A DNA stretch of 64,000 nucleotides, from assembly GCF_014692515.1 (NCBI RefSeq), contig NZ_JACOIK010000005.1:62001-126000 (forward strand), read 5' to 3'. The translations under genes were made by a program, and so were the position numbers. This document shows positions 53,951 through 62,949 of the stretch, piece by piece. Source of the stretch: Sphingobacterium micropteri. GTDB lineage: Bacteria; Bacteroidota; Bacteroidia; Sphingobacteriales; Sphingobacteriaceae. Position 1 is the first letter of the stretch. Every line of letters begins with the position of its first letter. The notes below the pieces were generated by a model, which was not told the origin of the DNA, did no database searches, and saw nothing but the letters and a program-made list of their open reading frames with translations.

Positions 53951-54857
53951 CCCGGCTGTTTATCATGTGCCTGTGATGTTGCAGGAATGTATGGATGCAT
54001 TGGCTGTTAAGCCAGATGGTGTGTATGTTGATGTGACGTTCGGCGGTGGTGGTCACTCACGGGAGATCTTAAAAAGATTGGGTGATAACGGAAGATTGAT
54101 CGCATTCGATCAGGATCCGGATGCTGTGAAGAATACGCTGGATGATCCGCGTTTTACGTTAGTGCATCATAATTTTAGATTTTTGAAAAACAATCTTCGA
54201 TTATTGGGAATTCGGCAGGTGGACGGTGTGCTGGCTGATTTAGGTGTTTCTTCGCATCAGTTTGATTCGCCTGAACGTGGTTTTTCCATTCGTTACGATG
54301 CGGATTTGGATATGCGGATGGATCAGGTGGCTGATTTAGATGCAAAAAAAGTGTTGAATACATATGCAGAGGCGGAGTTGCATCGCATTTTTGGGATGTA
54401 TGGTGAGATACAAAATGCACGTTCATTAGCAAAAACGATCGTGACAGCGCGATTAGGTGAACCGATCGAAACCGTTGGCAGGTTGAAAGAAGTGATTAAA
54501 CGCCAAGTGCCAAAGGGGAAAGAGCACAAATATCACGCACAGGTATTTCAGGCCTTACGTATTGAAGTAAATGGGGAGTTGGAGGCGTTGCAGGACTTTT
54601 TAGAGCAGACGGTAGCGGTATTGAAGCCGGCGGGGCGTTTAGTGGTGATGTCTTACCATTCGTTGGAAGATAGATTAGTGAAGAATTTTATGCAGAAGGG
54701 TAAGTTTAGGGGAGAGGTGGAGAAGGATTTCTTTGGCAATGAAATAAAACCATTCCATGTCATCAGCCGTAAAGCGGTGACGGCAAGCGAAGATGAATTG
54801 GCGATAAATAATAGGGCACGTAGCGCGAAGCTACGTATAGCTGAACGGGAAGCTTAA
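53940..54857 (+). CDS. rsmH: 16S rRNA (cytosine1402-N4)-methyltransferase
   Basis: This protein of 305 residues (also called MraW) methylates N4 of C1402 in 16S rRNA. The SAM-binding motif is YVDVTFGGGGHSREIL near residue 24; the family block is VDGVLADLGVSSHQFDSPERGFS, and VVMSYHSLEDRLVKNFM near the C-terminus is diagnostic. Two ATG codons stand in tandem (53937 and 53940). A GGAGG at 53930-53934 gives 5-nt spacing to the second, so I use 53940. The gene overlaps the end of mraZ and is followed after 13 bp by the FtsL-like gene. Confidence 0.96.
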   Translation: MASNPAVYHVPVMLQECMDALAVKPDGVYVDVTFGGGGHSREILKRLGDNGRLIAFDQDPDAVKNTLDDPRFTLVHHNFRFLKNNLRLLGIRQVDGVLADLGVSSHQFDSPERGFSIRYDADLDMRMDQVADLDAKKVLNTYAEAELHRIFGMYGEIQNARSLAKTIVTARLGEPIETVGRLKEVIKRQVPKGKEHKYHAQVFQALRIEVNGELEALQDFLEQTVAVLKPAGRLVVMSYHSLEDRLVKNFMQKGKFRGEVEKDFFGNEIKPFHVISRKAVTASEDELAINNRARSAKLRIAEREA

Positions 54858-54870
54858 TTTTTGGAGAGAT

Positions 54871-55284
54871 ATGTCTAGCAAAAACACAGTCAGAAACAAC
54901 GAATTAAGTGAAGAGGTTCAGAAAAAAATGAATGAGTCGGTTGAAGAAAAAGTGGAGGAAACACAGCATTTTCTTCGGTCTATCTTCTCTACAAAATACT
55001 TGTCCAGCTATCTGGTGGCTAGGAATTTGCCTTTTGCGGCATTTGTAGCACTGCTTGGGCTATTGTATATCTCCAATCGACATTTGGCAGAAAGAACGGT
55101 GCGGACGATTGATCAGGTAGGGCGTGAGGTAAAAGAATTGAGCTGGGACTACAAGTCATTATCTGCCGAATTGATGAAGCTAACAACGCAAACAGAAATT
55201 GCGAAGCGGGCCGATACCCTCGGGTTGAAAGAACGCATGGAACCTCCTATTAAGCTGGAGGTGATAAAGGAAATAAAGAAGTAA
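54871..55284 (+). CDS. FtsL-like cell division protein
   Basis: This 137-residue bitopic protein has an N-terminal cytoplasmic part of about 50 residues, one helix (LPFAAFVALLGLLYI) at about 54-70, and a periplasmic coiled coil (VGREVKELSWDYKSLSAELMKLTTQTEIAKRADTLGL). That ending matches the leucine-zipper-like FtsL region followed by the A-x-x-x-G-L motif. Bacteroidetes FtsL homologues are too divergent to be found by simple similarity, so the call rests on topology and on position between rsmH and ftsI. It should link FtsB/FtsQ to the FtsW-FtsI synthase. Confidence 0.85.
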   Translation: MSSKNTVRNNELSEEVQKKMNESVEEKVEETQHFLRSIFSTKYLSSYLVARNLPFAAFVALLGLLYISNRHLAERTVRTIDQVGREVKELSWDYKSLSAELMKLTTQTEIAKRADTLGLKERMEPPIKLEVIKEIKK

Positions 55285-55303
55285 ACAAGCAGCACGGAGT
55301 TGT

Positions 55304-57424
55304 ATGAATATTAGAAAAACTATACTTATTCGCGTGTACGTGGCATTTGGCCTTATGGTGCTTTTTGCGCTAACGGTCTTTGGTAAGCTCTTGCATTTAC
55401 AATATGTAGATGGTGGAGAGTGGCGTGCGATGGTGGATAGTTTAACGATTCAAGAGCGGGGAATTGAGGCAGCTCGCGGCAATATCTATTCCAATGATGG
55501 TAGTTTGTTGGCTACTTCTGTTCCCGAATATGAGCTTCGTTTTGATGCGATGTCGATACCCCTGGAGGAAAGTGATGTGTTTAATTCTAAAGTCGATTCG
55601 TTGGCGGCGCGGTTGTCTGCACACTTTAAGGATAAATCATCCCGACAGTATTTAACGTTGTTGAAAAATGCCCGTGCAAAAAAGCAGCGCTATGTCTTGA
55701 TTAAACGAGCTGTTTCCCATCAAGATTTGAAAATTATTAAGACTTTTCCATTGTTTCATGCATTCAGGGATGGCAAGAAGCGCTATCCTACTAGTTTGGT
55801 TACGGTGCGTGAAAATAAACGGATTTTACCATTTACAAATTTGGCAGCTCGGACCATTGGTTATAAGAACATTAAGGGCGATACGGTGTTGGTTGGTTTG
55901 GAAGGGGCTTACGGAAAGTATATCGATGGAAAGAGTGGTTCACAGTTAATGCAGCGTATTGCGGGTGGGGTTTGGGTGCCTGTCAACCGGGAGGTGGAAG
56001 TTGCGCCGGTCGATGGCTCGGATATCATTTCGACCCTAGATGTAAATATGCAGGATATGGCGCAGCGAGCGCTGGAAAAGCAGTTAATAGCTAGTGATGC
56101 GGATAATGGCTGTGTGGTTGTTATGGAGGTGAAAACAGGAGAGGTAAGGGCGATCGCGAATTTTACACGGGATAAAGAGGGTGTTTTTCGGGAAAAATAC
56201 AATTATGCTATTGCCCAGGGTGCAGACCCGGGATCAACATTCAAGCTGGCGAGTTATTTGGCGTTGTTGGATGATGGTTTTGTAGATACATCAAGCACGG
56301 TGGATATCGGAAACGGTACGTATAAAGTGCCAGCACATACTATACGGGATTCGCATGCACCAAAAAAATCGGTTTTGACGGTAAAAGAGGCTTTTGAAGA
56401 GTCTTCAAACGTAGGTGTGGCGAAACTGATAAACACTTATTATGGCGACAAGCCGGCGAAATATACAGCAAAGTTGCATCATTTTGGATTAGGCAAGCCT
56501 TTAGGGTTACAAATTCCTGGGGAAGCAACGCCATGGGTAAAGATGCCGGATAGCAAAACGTGGAGTAAGTTATCCTTGGTGCAAATGGCGTATGGTTATG
56601 AATTACGACTAACACCGTTGCAGATGTTAGCCCTTTACAACGCGGTTGCCAACGATGGCAAATTGTTAGCGCCTTTGTTTGTGAAAGAGATCCGGCATCT
56701 AGGTAATACCGTAGAACGTTTTGACGCGAAGGTGCTTAATAAGCAGATTGCCTCGAAAGAAGCTATCCGCAAAATGCAGGGTATGTTGGAAGGGGTAATG
56801 ACAGAGGGGACAGGTAGGCGCTTAAGTTCACCGTTATATTCGTCGGCAGGTAAGACGGGTACGGCACAAATGAACGATGGCGCTCGCGGATATGGGCAAC
56901 GCCGTTATCAATCATCCTTTGCCGGTTATTTTCCAGCCGAGAATCCAAAATATTCTATGATTGTCGTGATCCGAAATCCAAGAAAGGGATATTACGGCGG
57001 AGCAATTGCCGGACCGGTATTTAAGGAATTGGCGGATATGATTTATGCAAATGACTTAGCCTTGCACGGAACATTGGCAAGCAGAAAAGTAAATACAGCC
57101 GGAACAAAATTACCGCTCACATTAAGAGGTTCGAAAGAGGCCTCAAGTGCGGTGTACCAAGCATTGGGATTTAATCCGTCGAATTGGAATACGATAGTGC
57201 AGGCCACGGATTCGTCGACCAAAGCTGCTCCTTTTGTGGAGACCCAGGTGAAAGAAGGAGTGGTGCCGGATGTGTTGGGCATGGGCTTGTCGGATGCGAT
57301 CTTCACCATGGAGAATGCCGGATTCAAAACGAAGATTTTTGGTTGGGGTAAAGTTGTCAGCCAATCGCTTGTTGCTGGTACAAAATTAAAAGTAGGTACG
57401 CCCATAACATTGGCGCTGAATTAA
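55304..57424 (+). CDS. ftsI: Division-specific transpeptidase (penicillin-binding protein 3) with PASTA domain
   Basis: This 706-residue bitopic class B penicillin-binding protein has one N-terminal helix (about 8-32) and a dimerisation or pedestal domain. The transpeptidase motifs are S311-T-F-K314 (GADPGSTFKLAS), S367-S-N369 (EESSNVGV) and K517-T-G519 (SSAGKTGTAQ). A PASTA domain (about 645-706, VVPDVLGMGLSDAIFTMENAGF) ends the protein. It cross-links septal peptidoglycan. A C-terminal PASTA domain is absent from E. coli FtsI but usual in Bacteroidetes. It sits in the expected dcw position between ftsL and murE, with gaps of 5-19 bp. Confidence 0.95.
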   Translation: MNIRKTILIRVYVAFGLMVLFALTVFGKLLHLQYVDGGEWRAMVDSLTIQERGIEAARGNIYSNDGSLLATSVPEYELRFDAMSIPLEESDVFNSKVDSLAARLSAHFKDKSSRQYLTLLKNARAKKQRYVLIKRAVSHQDLKIIKTFPLFHAFRDGKKRYPTSLVTVRENKRILPFTNLAARTIGYKNIKGDTVLVGLEGAYGKYIDGKSGSQLMQRIAGGVWVPVNREVEVAPVDGSDIISTLDVNMQDMAQRALEKQLIASDADNGCVVVMEVKTGEVRAIANFTRDKEGVFREKYNYAIAQGADPGSTFKLASYLALLDDGFVDTSSTVDIGNGTYKVPAHTIRDSHAPKKSVLTVKEAFEESSNVGVAKLINTYYGDKPAKYTAKLHHFGLGKPLGLQIPGEATPWVKMPDSKTWSKLSLVQMAYGYELRLTPLQMLALYNAVANDGKLLAPLFVKEIRHLGNTVERFDAKVLNKQIASKEAIRKMQGMLEGVMTEGTGRRLSSPLYSSAGKTGTAQMNDGARGYGQRRYQSSFAGYFPAENPKYSMIVVIRNPRKGYYGGAIAGPVFKELADMIYANDLALHGTLASRKVNTAGTKLPLTLRGSKEASSAVYQALGFNPSNWNTIVQATDSSTKAAPFVETQVKEGVVPDVLGMGLSDAIFTMENAGFKTKIFGWGKVVSQSLVAGTKLKVGTPITLALN

Positions 57425-57429
57425 AAGAT

Positions 57430-58884
57430 ATGAAACTACGAGAATTATTACATGCGATTCCAGTACAACAGCTTGAGGGGCTCCTTGAAGTTGATGTGTT
57501 GTCGGTATGCTTCGATTCGCGGAAAGTTTCTGCAGATAGTCTTTTTGTTGCCGTTCGGGGTGTGCATACCGACGGACATTTATATCTTGATAAAGCGGTT
57601 GAAAACGGCGCCAAGGTACTGGTCTTGGATACGTTGCCGGAGAAATTGCACGAGGAGATAACCTATGTCGTCGTGGCGGATACATCGTATGTATTGGGTT
57701 TATTAGCATCTAATTTTTATGGTGATCCTTCCAAAGGATTAAAACTTGTTGGTATTACAGGAACAAATGGTAAGACGACGATTGCCACGCTTCTTTTTAA
57801 TTTGTTTAAGAGTTTGGGGTATCACGTCGGATTGCTGTCAACCGTGGAAAATAAAATCGGAGATCGGGTTATCCCGGCCACGCATACAACGCCGGATCCG
57901 ATAGCACTCAATATGTTGCTTCGGGAGATGGTGGATGAAGGATGTGATTATTGCTTTATGGAAGTGAGTTCACATGCTGTCGTGCAACAACGTATCGCCG
58001 GACTACGTTTTGCCGGAGGCATATTCTCTAATATCACACACGATCATTTAGATTTTCACGGCACGTTTGATCATTACATCAAGGCTAAGAAAAAGTTTTT
58101 TGATGACTTAGATAGATTTGCTTTTGCATTGACCAACGTAGACGACCGTAATGGAACAGTGATGCTGCAAAATACATTTGCACATAAAAAGACATACGGG
58201 CTAAAAACGATGGCGGACTTCAAGGCGAAGGTTGTCGAAAGCCATTTAGATGGTATGCTACTACAGGTAGACGGACATGAAGTGTGGGTTAAACTGGTTG
58301 GCGGATTTAATGCATACAATCTGTTGGCGGTTTATGGCGCCGCGATTTTGTTGGAGCAAGAAACCATGAAGGTGTTAACGGCTATGAGCGATATTGCTGG
58401 AGCAGAAGGCAGATTTGATGTGGTGCGTTCGACAAATGGTACCGTAGGCATCGTAGATTATGCGCATACACCCGATGCGGTGGAGAATGTTCTTTCGACT
58501 ATCCGGGAGTTGCGGAAAGGCGGCCAACAGATTATTACGGTACTAGGTTGTGGTGGCGATCGCGATAAGACTAAGCGCCCCGAAATGGCAGAGGTCGCAG
58601 TACGTTTAAGCGATAAAGTTATCATTACTTCGGATAATCCAAGGACAGAAGACCCGATGGCCATTATTCGGGATATGGAAGCGGGTGTGGATTCGAAAGA
58701 TCGCAAACACGTCTTTACCATTGCTGAGCGCAAAGAAGCTATTCGAGCTGCATGTCATTTAGCACAAGCTGGCGATATTGTATTAGTCGCCGGAAAAGGA
58801 CACGAAAAATATCAAGAAGTTCAGGGTGTGCGTTACCATTTTGACGATAAGGAAATTTTAATAGAAACGTTTAACGAACAATAA
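57430..58884 (+). CDS. murE: UDP-N-acetylmuramoyl-L-alanyl-D-glutamate--2,6-diaminopimelate ligase
   Basis: This 484-residue Mur ligase has the ATP-binding motif GTNGKT at 111-116, the substrate region HTTPDPIALNMLLREMVDEG, and SSHAVVQQRIAGLRFAGGIFSNITHDHLDFHG. The C-terminal domain has DNPR at 402-405, the motif that selects meso-diaminopimelate over lysine. The product therefore carries diaminopimelate, as in most Gram-negative bacteria. It adds the third residue of the stem peptide in the cytoplasm. The gene follows ftsI by 5 bp and precedes mraY by 9 bp; murF is not between them, as is common in Bacteroidetes. Confidence 0.96.
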   Translation: MKLRELLHAIPVQQLEGLLEVDVLSVCFDSRKVSADSLFVAVRGVHTDGHLYLDKAVENGAKVLVLDTLPEKLHEEITYVVVADTSYVLGLLASNFYGDPSKGLKLVGITGTNGKTTIATLLFNLFKSLGYHVGLLSTVENKIGDRVIPATHTTPDPIALNMLLREMVDEGCDYCFMEVSSHAVVQQRIAGLRFAGGIFSNITHDHLDFHGTFDHYIKAKKKFFDDLDRFAFALTNVDDRNGTVMLQNTFAHKKTYGLKTMADFKAKVVESHLDGMLLQVDGHEVWVKLVGGFNAYNLLAVYGAAILLEQETMKVLTAMSDIAGAEGRFDVVRSTNGTVGIVDYAHTPDAVENVLSTIRELRKGGQQIITVLGCGGDRDKTKRPEMAEVAVRLSDKVIITSDNPRTEDPMAIIRDMEAGVDSKDRKHVFTIAERKEAIRAACHLAQAGDIVLVAGKGHEKYQEVQGVRYHFDDKEILIETFNEQ

Positions 58885-58893
58885 GAAATACGG

Positions 58894-60138
58894 ATGTTAT
58901 ATTATCTATTCAGTTGGCTACAAGAACATATGCATTTGCCGGGATCGGGATTGTTTCAATACATCTCGTTTAGGACGGCAATGGCCGTTATTGTGTCGTT
59001 GATGATTACGACGGTATACGGAAGCCGTCTGATTCGCGCTTTACGTAATAAGCAAGTTGGGGAGACGATCCGTGACCTAGGCTTAGCGGGCGAGAAGCAA
59101 AAGGTAGGTACGCCGACAATGGGTGGGTTGATTATCATCGGCGGGATCTTGGTACCCACACTTTTGTTTGCCAAACTGGATAATATTTATGTCATCATCA
59201 TGATTATCACAACCATTTGGATGGGTACGATTGGCTTTCTGGATGATTACATCAAAGTATTCCGTAAAAACAAAGAGGGACTTGCCGGTCGCTTTAAAAT
59301 TATCGGGCAAGTAGGACTAGGGACATTAATTGCCATCACCATGTATTTCCATCCGGATATTGTTGTTCGGGAAAAAGTACAAAACCCGACTTCGACCAAG
59401 GCAGTGGAGATTATGATGGATACCCAAACAGGCCAACGTTATTATGCGGAAAATGTGAAGTCTACAAAGACGAATATTCCATTCTATAAAAATAACGAGT
59501 TCGATTATGCCGAAGTGCTAAGTATGTTTGGATTAAACAGCAATCTGGCTACGTTTATGGTGTTTTTAGTGGTGATTGTGTTTATCGTTACGGCGGTATC
59601 TAACGGCGCAAATATCACCGATGGGATAGATGGACTGGCAACGGGAACCTCCGCTATTATTGGTATTACACTGGCAATTCTGGCTTATGTGTCCGGTAAC
59701 GTGATTTTTTCGGATTACCTTAATATTATGTATATCCCCAACTCGGGCGAACTCGTGATTTTCGCAGGTGCATTTGTAGGAGCCTGTACGGGTTTCCTGT
59801 GGTATAATGCTTATCCAGCACAGGTCTTTATGGGTGACACGGGGAGTTTGACGATTGGTGGTATCATTGCGGCATTCGCTATCCTTATCCGAAAGGAGCT
59901 GTTGATTCCGATGTTATGTGGGATTTTCTTGTTAGAAAATCTGTCGGTAATTATGCAAGTGTCGTATTTCAAATACACACGGAAAAAATATGGAGAAGGG
60001 CGGCGGATATTTTTGATGTCTCCTTTGCACCATCATTATCAGAAGAAAGGTTATCACGAATCGAAGATTGTGATGCGGTTTTTCATTGTATCTATTATTC
60101 TGGCAATTTTAACGATAGTCACATTAAAAGTAAGATAA
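58894..60138 (+). CDS. mraY: Phospho-N-acetylmuramoyl-pentapeptide-transferase
   Basis: This 414-residue protein has about ten membrane helices and forms lipid I from UDP-MurNAc-pentapeptide and undecaprenyl phosphate. Motifs are [14 protein letters not shown], the Asp pair in [44 protein letters not shown] and the C-terminal [12 protein letters not shown]. It is about 55 residues longer than the E. coli enzyme (360), due to an insert at about residues 155-210 in a periplasmic loop ([18 protein letters not shown] onward), as seen in Bacteroidetes. It ends one base before murD. Confidence 0.96.
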   Translation: MLYYLFSWLQEHMHLPGSGLFQYISFRTAMAVIVSLMITTVYGSRLIRALRNKQVGETIRDLGLAGEKQKVGTPTMGGLIIIGGILVPTLLFAKLDNIYVIIMIITTIWMGTIGFLDDYIKVFRKNKEGLAGRFKIIGQVGLGTLIAITMYFHPDIVVREKVQNPTSTKAVEIMMDTQTGQRYYAENVKSTKTNIPFYKNNEFDYAEVLSMFGLNSNLATFMVFLVVIVFIVTAVSNGANITDGIDGLATGTSAIIGITLAILAYVSGNVIFSDYLNIMYIPNSGELVIFAGAFVGACTGFLWYNAYPAQVFMGDTGSLTIGGIIAAFAILIRKELLIPMLCGIFLLENLSVIMQVSYFKYTRKKYGEGRRIFLMSPLHHHYQKKGYHESKIVMRFFIVSIILAILTIVTLKVR

Positions 60139-60139
60139 G

Positions 60140-61513
60140 ATGTCTAATATAGCACATACATATTATCCACAATCTGGCTTTCTGGCGATACTGGGCGCGG
60201 GGGAGAGCGGTGTTGGTGCGGCTATTTTAGGAAAGGATAAGGGGTTTGACGTATTTGTTTCCGACAAGGGGGCGATACGGGATGAATATAAGGCCACATT
60301 ACAGCAAGAAGGAATTGCATTTGAAGAGGGACTGCATAGTGAAAATAAGATTATGCAAGCAGATTTGGTTGTCAAAAGTCCTGGTATTCCGGAACATGCA
60401 CCTTTGGTAAAGGCCTTGAAGGCCGCCAATATTCCGGTGATTTCGGAGATTGAATTTGCGGCGCAGTATACAGCAGCTAAGTTCTATTGCATTACCGGTT
60501 CTAACGGCAAATCGACAACAACTATGCTGACATATTATATGTTGCAGCGTGGTGGTGTAAATGTGGGATTAGCCGGAAATATTGGGAAAAGTTTTGCACT
60601 GCAGGTAGCACGCGAAAATTACGAGGTGTATGTATTGGAAATATCCAGTTTTATGTTGGATGATATGTATCATTTCCGTGCTGATGTAGCGGTCATTTTG
60701 AACATTACACCAGACCATCTAGATCGTTATGATAATAAGATGGAAAACTATAGGTCATCTAAGTTTCGTATGATCCGAAATCAAACAAAAGACGATTATT
60801 TTATCTACTGTTTGGACGACGAGGAAACGGTAAAAGGCTTAGCTGTATTTAAAACAGACGCCCAGCATTTGCCCTTTACACAAGAACAAGTGGTGGGGCA
60901 GGGCGCATATGTAGACGAAGAAAAGAATATTATAATAAAAGTACCTAACAAAGACATTTTTGCGATGAATATGGAAGAGTTATCATTACAAGGGAAACAT
61001 AACGCATACAACAACATGGCTTCGGGCTTGATTGCGAAGGTTCAAGAACTGCGCAACCAAACGATGAAAGAAAGCATGGAATCGTATGTGAATATCGAGC
61101 ATCGTCTAGAGCATGTTGCTTGTATTGGGGGGGTGAATTATATCAATGATTCGAAAGCAACCAATGTGAATTCTGTTTGGTATGCTTTGGAAAGCTTTTC
61201 ACCCGATATTATCTTAATTATGGGGGGCGTAGATAAAGGTAATGACTACGAGATGATGCGTGATTTGGTAAAGTCTAAGGTTAGAGCAATTGTATGTATC
61301 GGTAAAGATACGGTGCGCATTCATGAATCTTTTGAAGATGATACGGATGTGATTATCAATAGCTCGTCTATGCAAGACGCGGTAGAGATTGCCTCCTATT
61401 TAGCGAAAAAGGGCGATACGGTGCTGTTATCGCCGGCCTGTGCAAGTTTTGACTGGTTTAAAAATTATGAAGAACGTGGTGAAAAATTCAAGGAAGCAGT
61501 AATGTCTTTGTAA
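60140..61513 (+). CDS. murD: UDP-N-acetylmuramoylalanine--D-glutamate ligase
   Basis: This 457-residue Mur ligase adds D-glutamate to UDP-MurNAc-L-Ala. The N-terminal UDP-binding Rossmann part is AILGAGESGVGAAILGKDKGFDVFVSDKG. The ATP motif is CITGSNGKSTTTML near residue 117, and the Mur signature ILNITPDHLDRYDNKMENY follows. The C-terminal domain has INDSKATNVNSVWYALESF, PDIILIMGGVDKGNDY and LLSPACASFDWFKNYEERGEKF, all family blocks. It is followed by a gap of about 100 bp containing a hairpin repeat, the largest break within this part of the cluster apart from the gap before murG. Confidence 0.96.
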   Translation: MSNIAHTYYPQSGFLAILGAGESGVGAAILGKDKGFDVFVSDKGAIRDEYKATLQQEGIAFEEGLHSENKIMQADLVVKSPGIPEHAPLVKALKAANIPVISEIEFAAQYTAAKFYCITGSNGKSTTTMLTYYMLQRGGVNVGLAGNIGKSFALQVARENYEVYVLEISSFMLDDMYHFRADVAVILNITPDHLDRYDNKMENYRSSKFRMIRNQTKDDYFIYCLDDEETVKGLAVFKTDAQHLPFTQEQVVGQGAYVDEEKNIIIKVPNKDIFAMNMEELSLQGKHNAYNNMASGLIAKVQELRNQTMKESMESYVNIEHRLEHVACIGGVNYINDSKATNVNSVWYALESFSPDIILIMGGVDKGNDYEMMRDLVKSKVRAIVCIGKDTVRIHESFEDDTDVIINSSSMQDAVEIASYLAKKGDTVLLSPACASFDWFKNYEERGEKFKEAVMSL

Positions 61514-61525
61514 TAGTACACCCGG

Positions 61526-61590
61526 CTGTCATCCCGACGCTAGGAGGGATCTAAATCGTTTAGATACTTCGGCAAGCCTCAATATGACAG
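61526..61590. repeat. Palindromic hairpin repeat between murD and ftsW
   Basis: This 65-bp element has ends CTGTCAT and ATGACAG and a central perfect stem ATCTAAA-TCG-TTTAGAT (61549-61565). Inside are TCCCGACGC and GGGATC words typical of dispersed palindromic repeats seen in many bacterial genomes. It may be a REP/MITE-like copy; no second copy was found in this window by eye. Confidence 0.6.
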
Positions 61591-61621
61591 AAAGGAAGTG
61601 GGTAAATAAAATGTGGAAACG

Positions 61622-62818
61622 ATGATGGATCAGATTTTCAGTAAATTAAAAGGAGACAAGTGGATATGGATTATTGTGATTGTCCTGTCCGGCTGGTCTT
61701 TGTTGGCGGTGTATAGTTCAGTAGGTACACTTGCCTACAAGGAAGGCAAAGGAACAGAATTGTACCTGTTCAAGCATTTTTCCATTATTGCTGTGGGTTT
61801 GGTGTTGATGTATCTATCACACAAATTAGATTATCGTTATTATGCCGGTATTTCTAAGCTGCTGATGATCATCGCTATACCCTTGTTACTTTTTACGTTG
61901 ATTGGCGGTAACAAAGTAAACGAGGCTAGCCGCTGGGTAACGATTCCCGTCATCAACCAAACGTTTCAAACATCGGATCTGGCAAAACTAGCACTGATTA
62001 CCTTTTTGGCACGTATGCTTTCACGCAAAGCACATGAGATAAAAGATCTTAAAAAATCATTTATCCCCATTATGGGAACGGTATGCTTGGTTTTTGTCCT
62101 GATTGCGTGGGCAAACTTATCGACGGCTTTAATGCTATTTGGTACGAGTGTGTTACTGCTGTTGATTGGTCGGGTAAGTTTTAAGCAGATAGGTATCGTA
62201 TGTGTCGGGGGGGCTTTCCTCTTGTTGTTAGTGATATTTATCGGGCCTCGACGTGCCACCTATATCAGTCGTTTTGAAAGTTTCTTTAAGACAGAGCAAA
62301 CGGTGCAAAACACCGTACCTTTTCAAGAAGATAAAAACTACCAGGCGAATCTGGCGAAGATGTCCATTGCTTCGGGTCAGTTATTTGGCAAGGGTGCAGG
62401 GAATAGCGTAGGTAGAAATCTATTACCACATCCCTATTCCGATTTTATTTTCGCCGTGATTGTGGAGGAATACGGAACGATCGGTGGAGCGATCCTGCTT
62501 TTCTTGTATGTGGCATTGATGTACCGTTGTATACGTATTGTAACCCTAAGCCCACGCGCGTTCGGGGCCTTTCTAGCTGCGGGTCTAGGGTTTAGCTTGA
62601 CCATACAGGCGCTAGCCAATATGGCGGTTGCTGTAGGGTTGGGACCCGTTACTGGTGTGCCATTACCATTGGTCAGTATGGGGGGGACCTCCATTTTGTT
62701 TACCAGCGTGGCACTAGGGATCATTTTAAGTGTAAGTAGGAGTATAGAAGAATTGAAAGGAAAAGAAGAATTAAACGAAATTCCAAAGAATCCAAAAGTG
62801 GTTGTTGGAACGATTTAA
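61622..62818 (+). CDS. ftsW: Septal peptidoglycan polymerase FtsW
   Basis: This SEDS-family protein of about 398 residues has ten helices. The start of the family is visible in WIWIIVIVLSGWSLLAVYSSVG, the extracytoplasmic loop in ASRWVTIPVINQTFQTSDLAKLALITFLARMLS, and the catalytic-loop region in GAGNSVGRNLLPHPYSDFIFAVIVEEYGTIGG. The closing block GPVTGVPLPLVSMGGTSILFTSVALGIILSVSRSIEE is diagnostic. It polymerises septal glycan from lipid II with FtsI. ATG codons at 61622 and 61625 are both possible; an in-frame GTG at 61613 is less likely. Confidence 0.94.
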   Translation: MMDQIFSKLKGDKWIWIIVIVLSGWSLLAVYSSVGTLAYKEGKGTELYLFKHFSIIAVGLVLMYLSHKLDYRYYAGISKLLMIIAIPLLLFTLIGGNKVNEASRWVTIPVINQTFQTSDLAKLALITFLARMLSRKAHEIKDLKKSFIPIMGTVCLVFVLIAWANLSTALMLFGTSVLLLLIGRVSFKQIGIVCVGGAFLLLLVIFIGPRRATYISRFESFFKTEQTVQNTVPFQEDKNYQANLAKMSIASGQLFGKGAGNSVGRNLLPHPYSDFIFAVIVEEYGTIGGAILLFLYVALMYRCIRIVTLSPRAFGAFLAAGLGFSLTIQALANMAVAVGLGPVTGVPLPLVSMGGTSILFTSVALGIILSVSRSIEELKGKEELNEIPKNPKVVVGTI

Positions 62819-62827
62819 AAATGAAAT

Positions 62828-62859
62828 GTTAGAGGGTTAGAGAGTTAGAAAGTTAAAGG
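62828..62859. repeat. Four tandem 8-bp repeats (GTTAGARR type) after ftsW
   Basis: Four head-to-tail units read GTTAGAGG, GTTAGAGA, GTTAGAAA and GTTAAAGG. They begin 9 bp past the ftsW stop, inside the 131-bp gap before murG. Confidence 0.8.
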
Positions 62860-62914
62860 GTGGGGACGATATAGGAAAATAAGGATTTTGGATATAGGAC
62901 GTTAGAAGGGAAGT

Positions 62915-62945
62915 CTAAATACTAATATCTAAATACTAAATACTA
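62915..62945. repeat. Three copies of CTAAATACTA before murG
   Basis: The 10-mer CTAAATACTA occurs at 62915, 62929 and 62936, the last two overlapping by 3 bp. The last copy ends 4 bp before the murG ATG, so the repeats cover the ribosome-binding region. Confidence 0.7.
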
Positions 62946-62949
62946 GAAT

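Noticed and set aside
61526..61590. Rho-independent terminator after murD
   Set aside because: The hairpin has no T-run after it, and ftsW and murG have no evident promoter of their own, so a dispersed repeat is the better reading.
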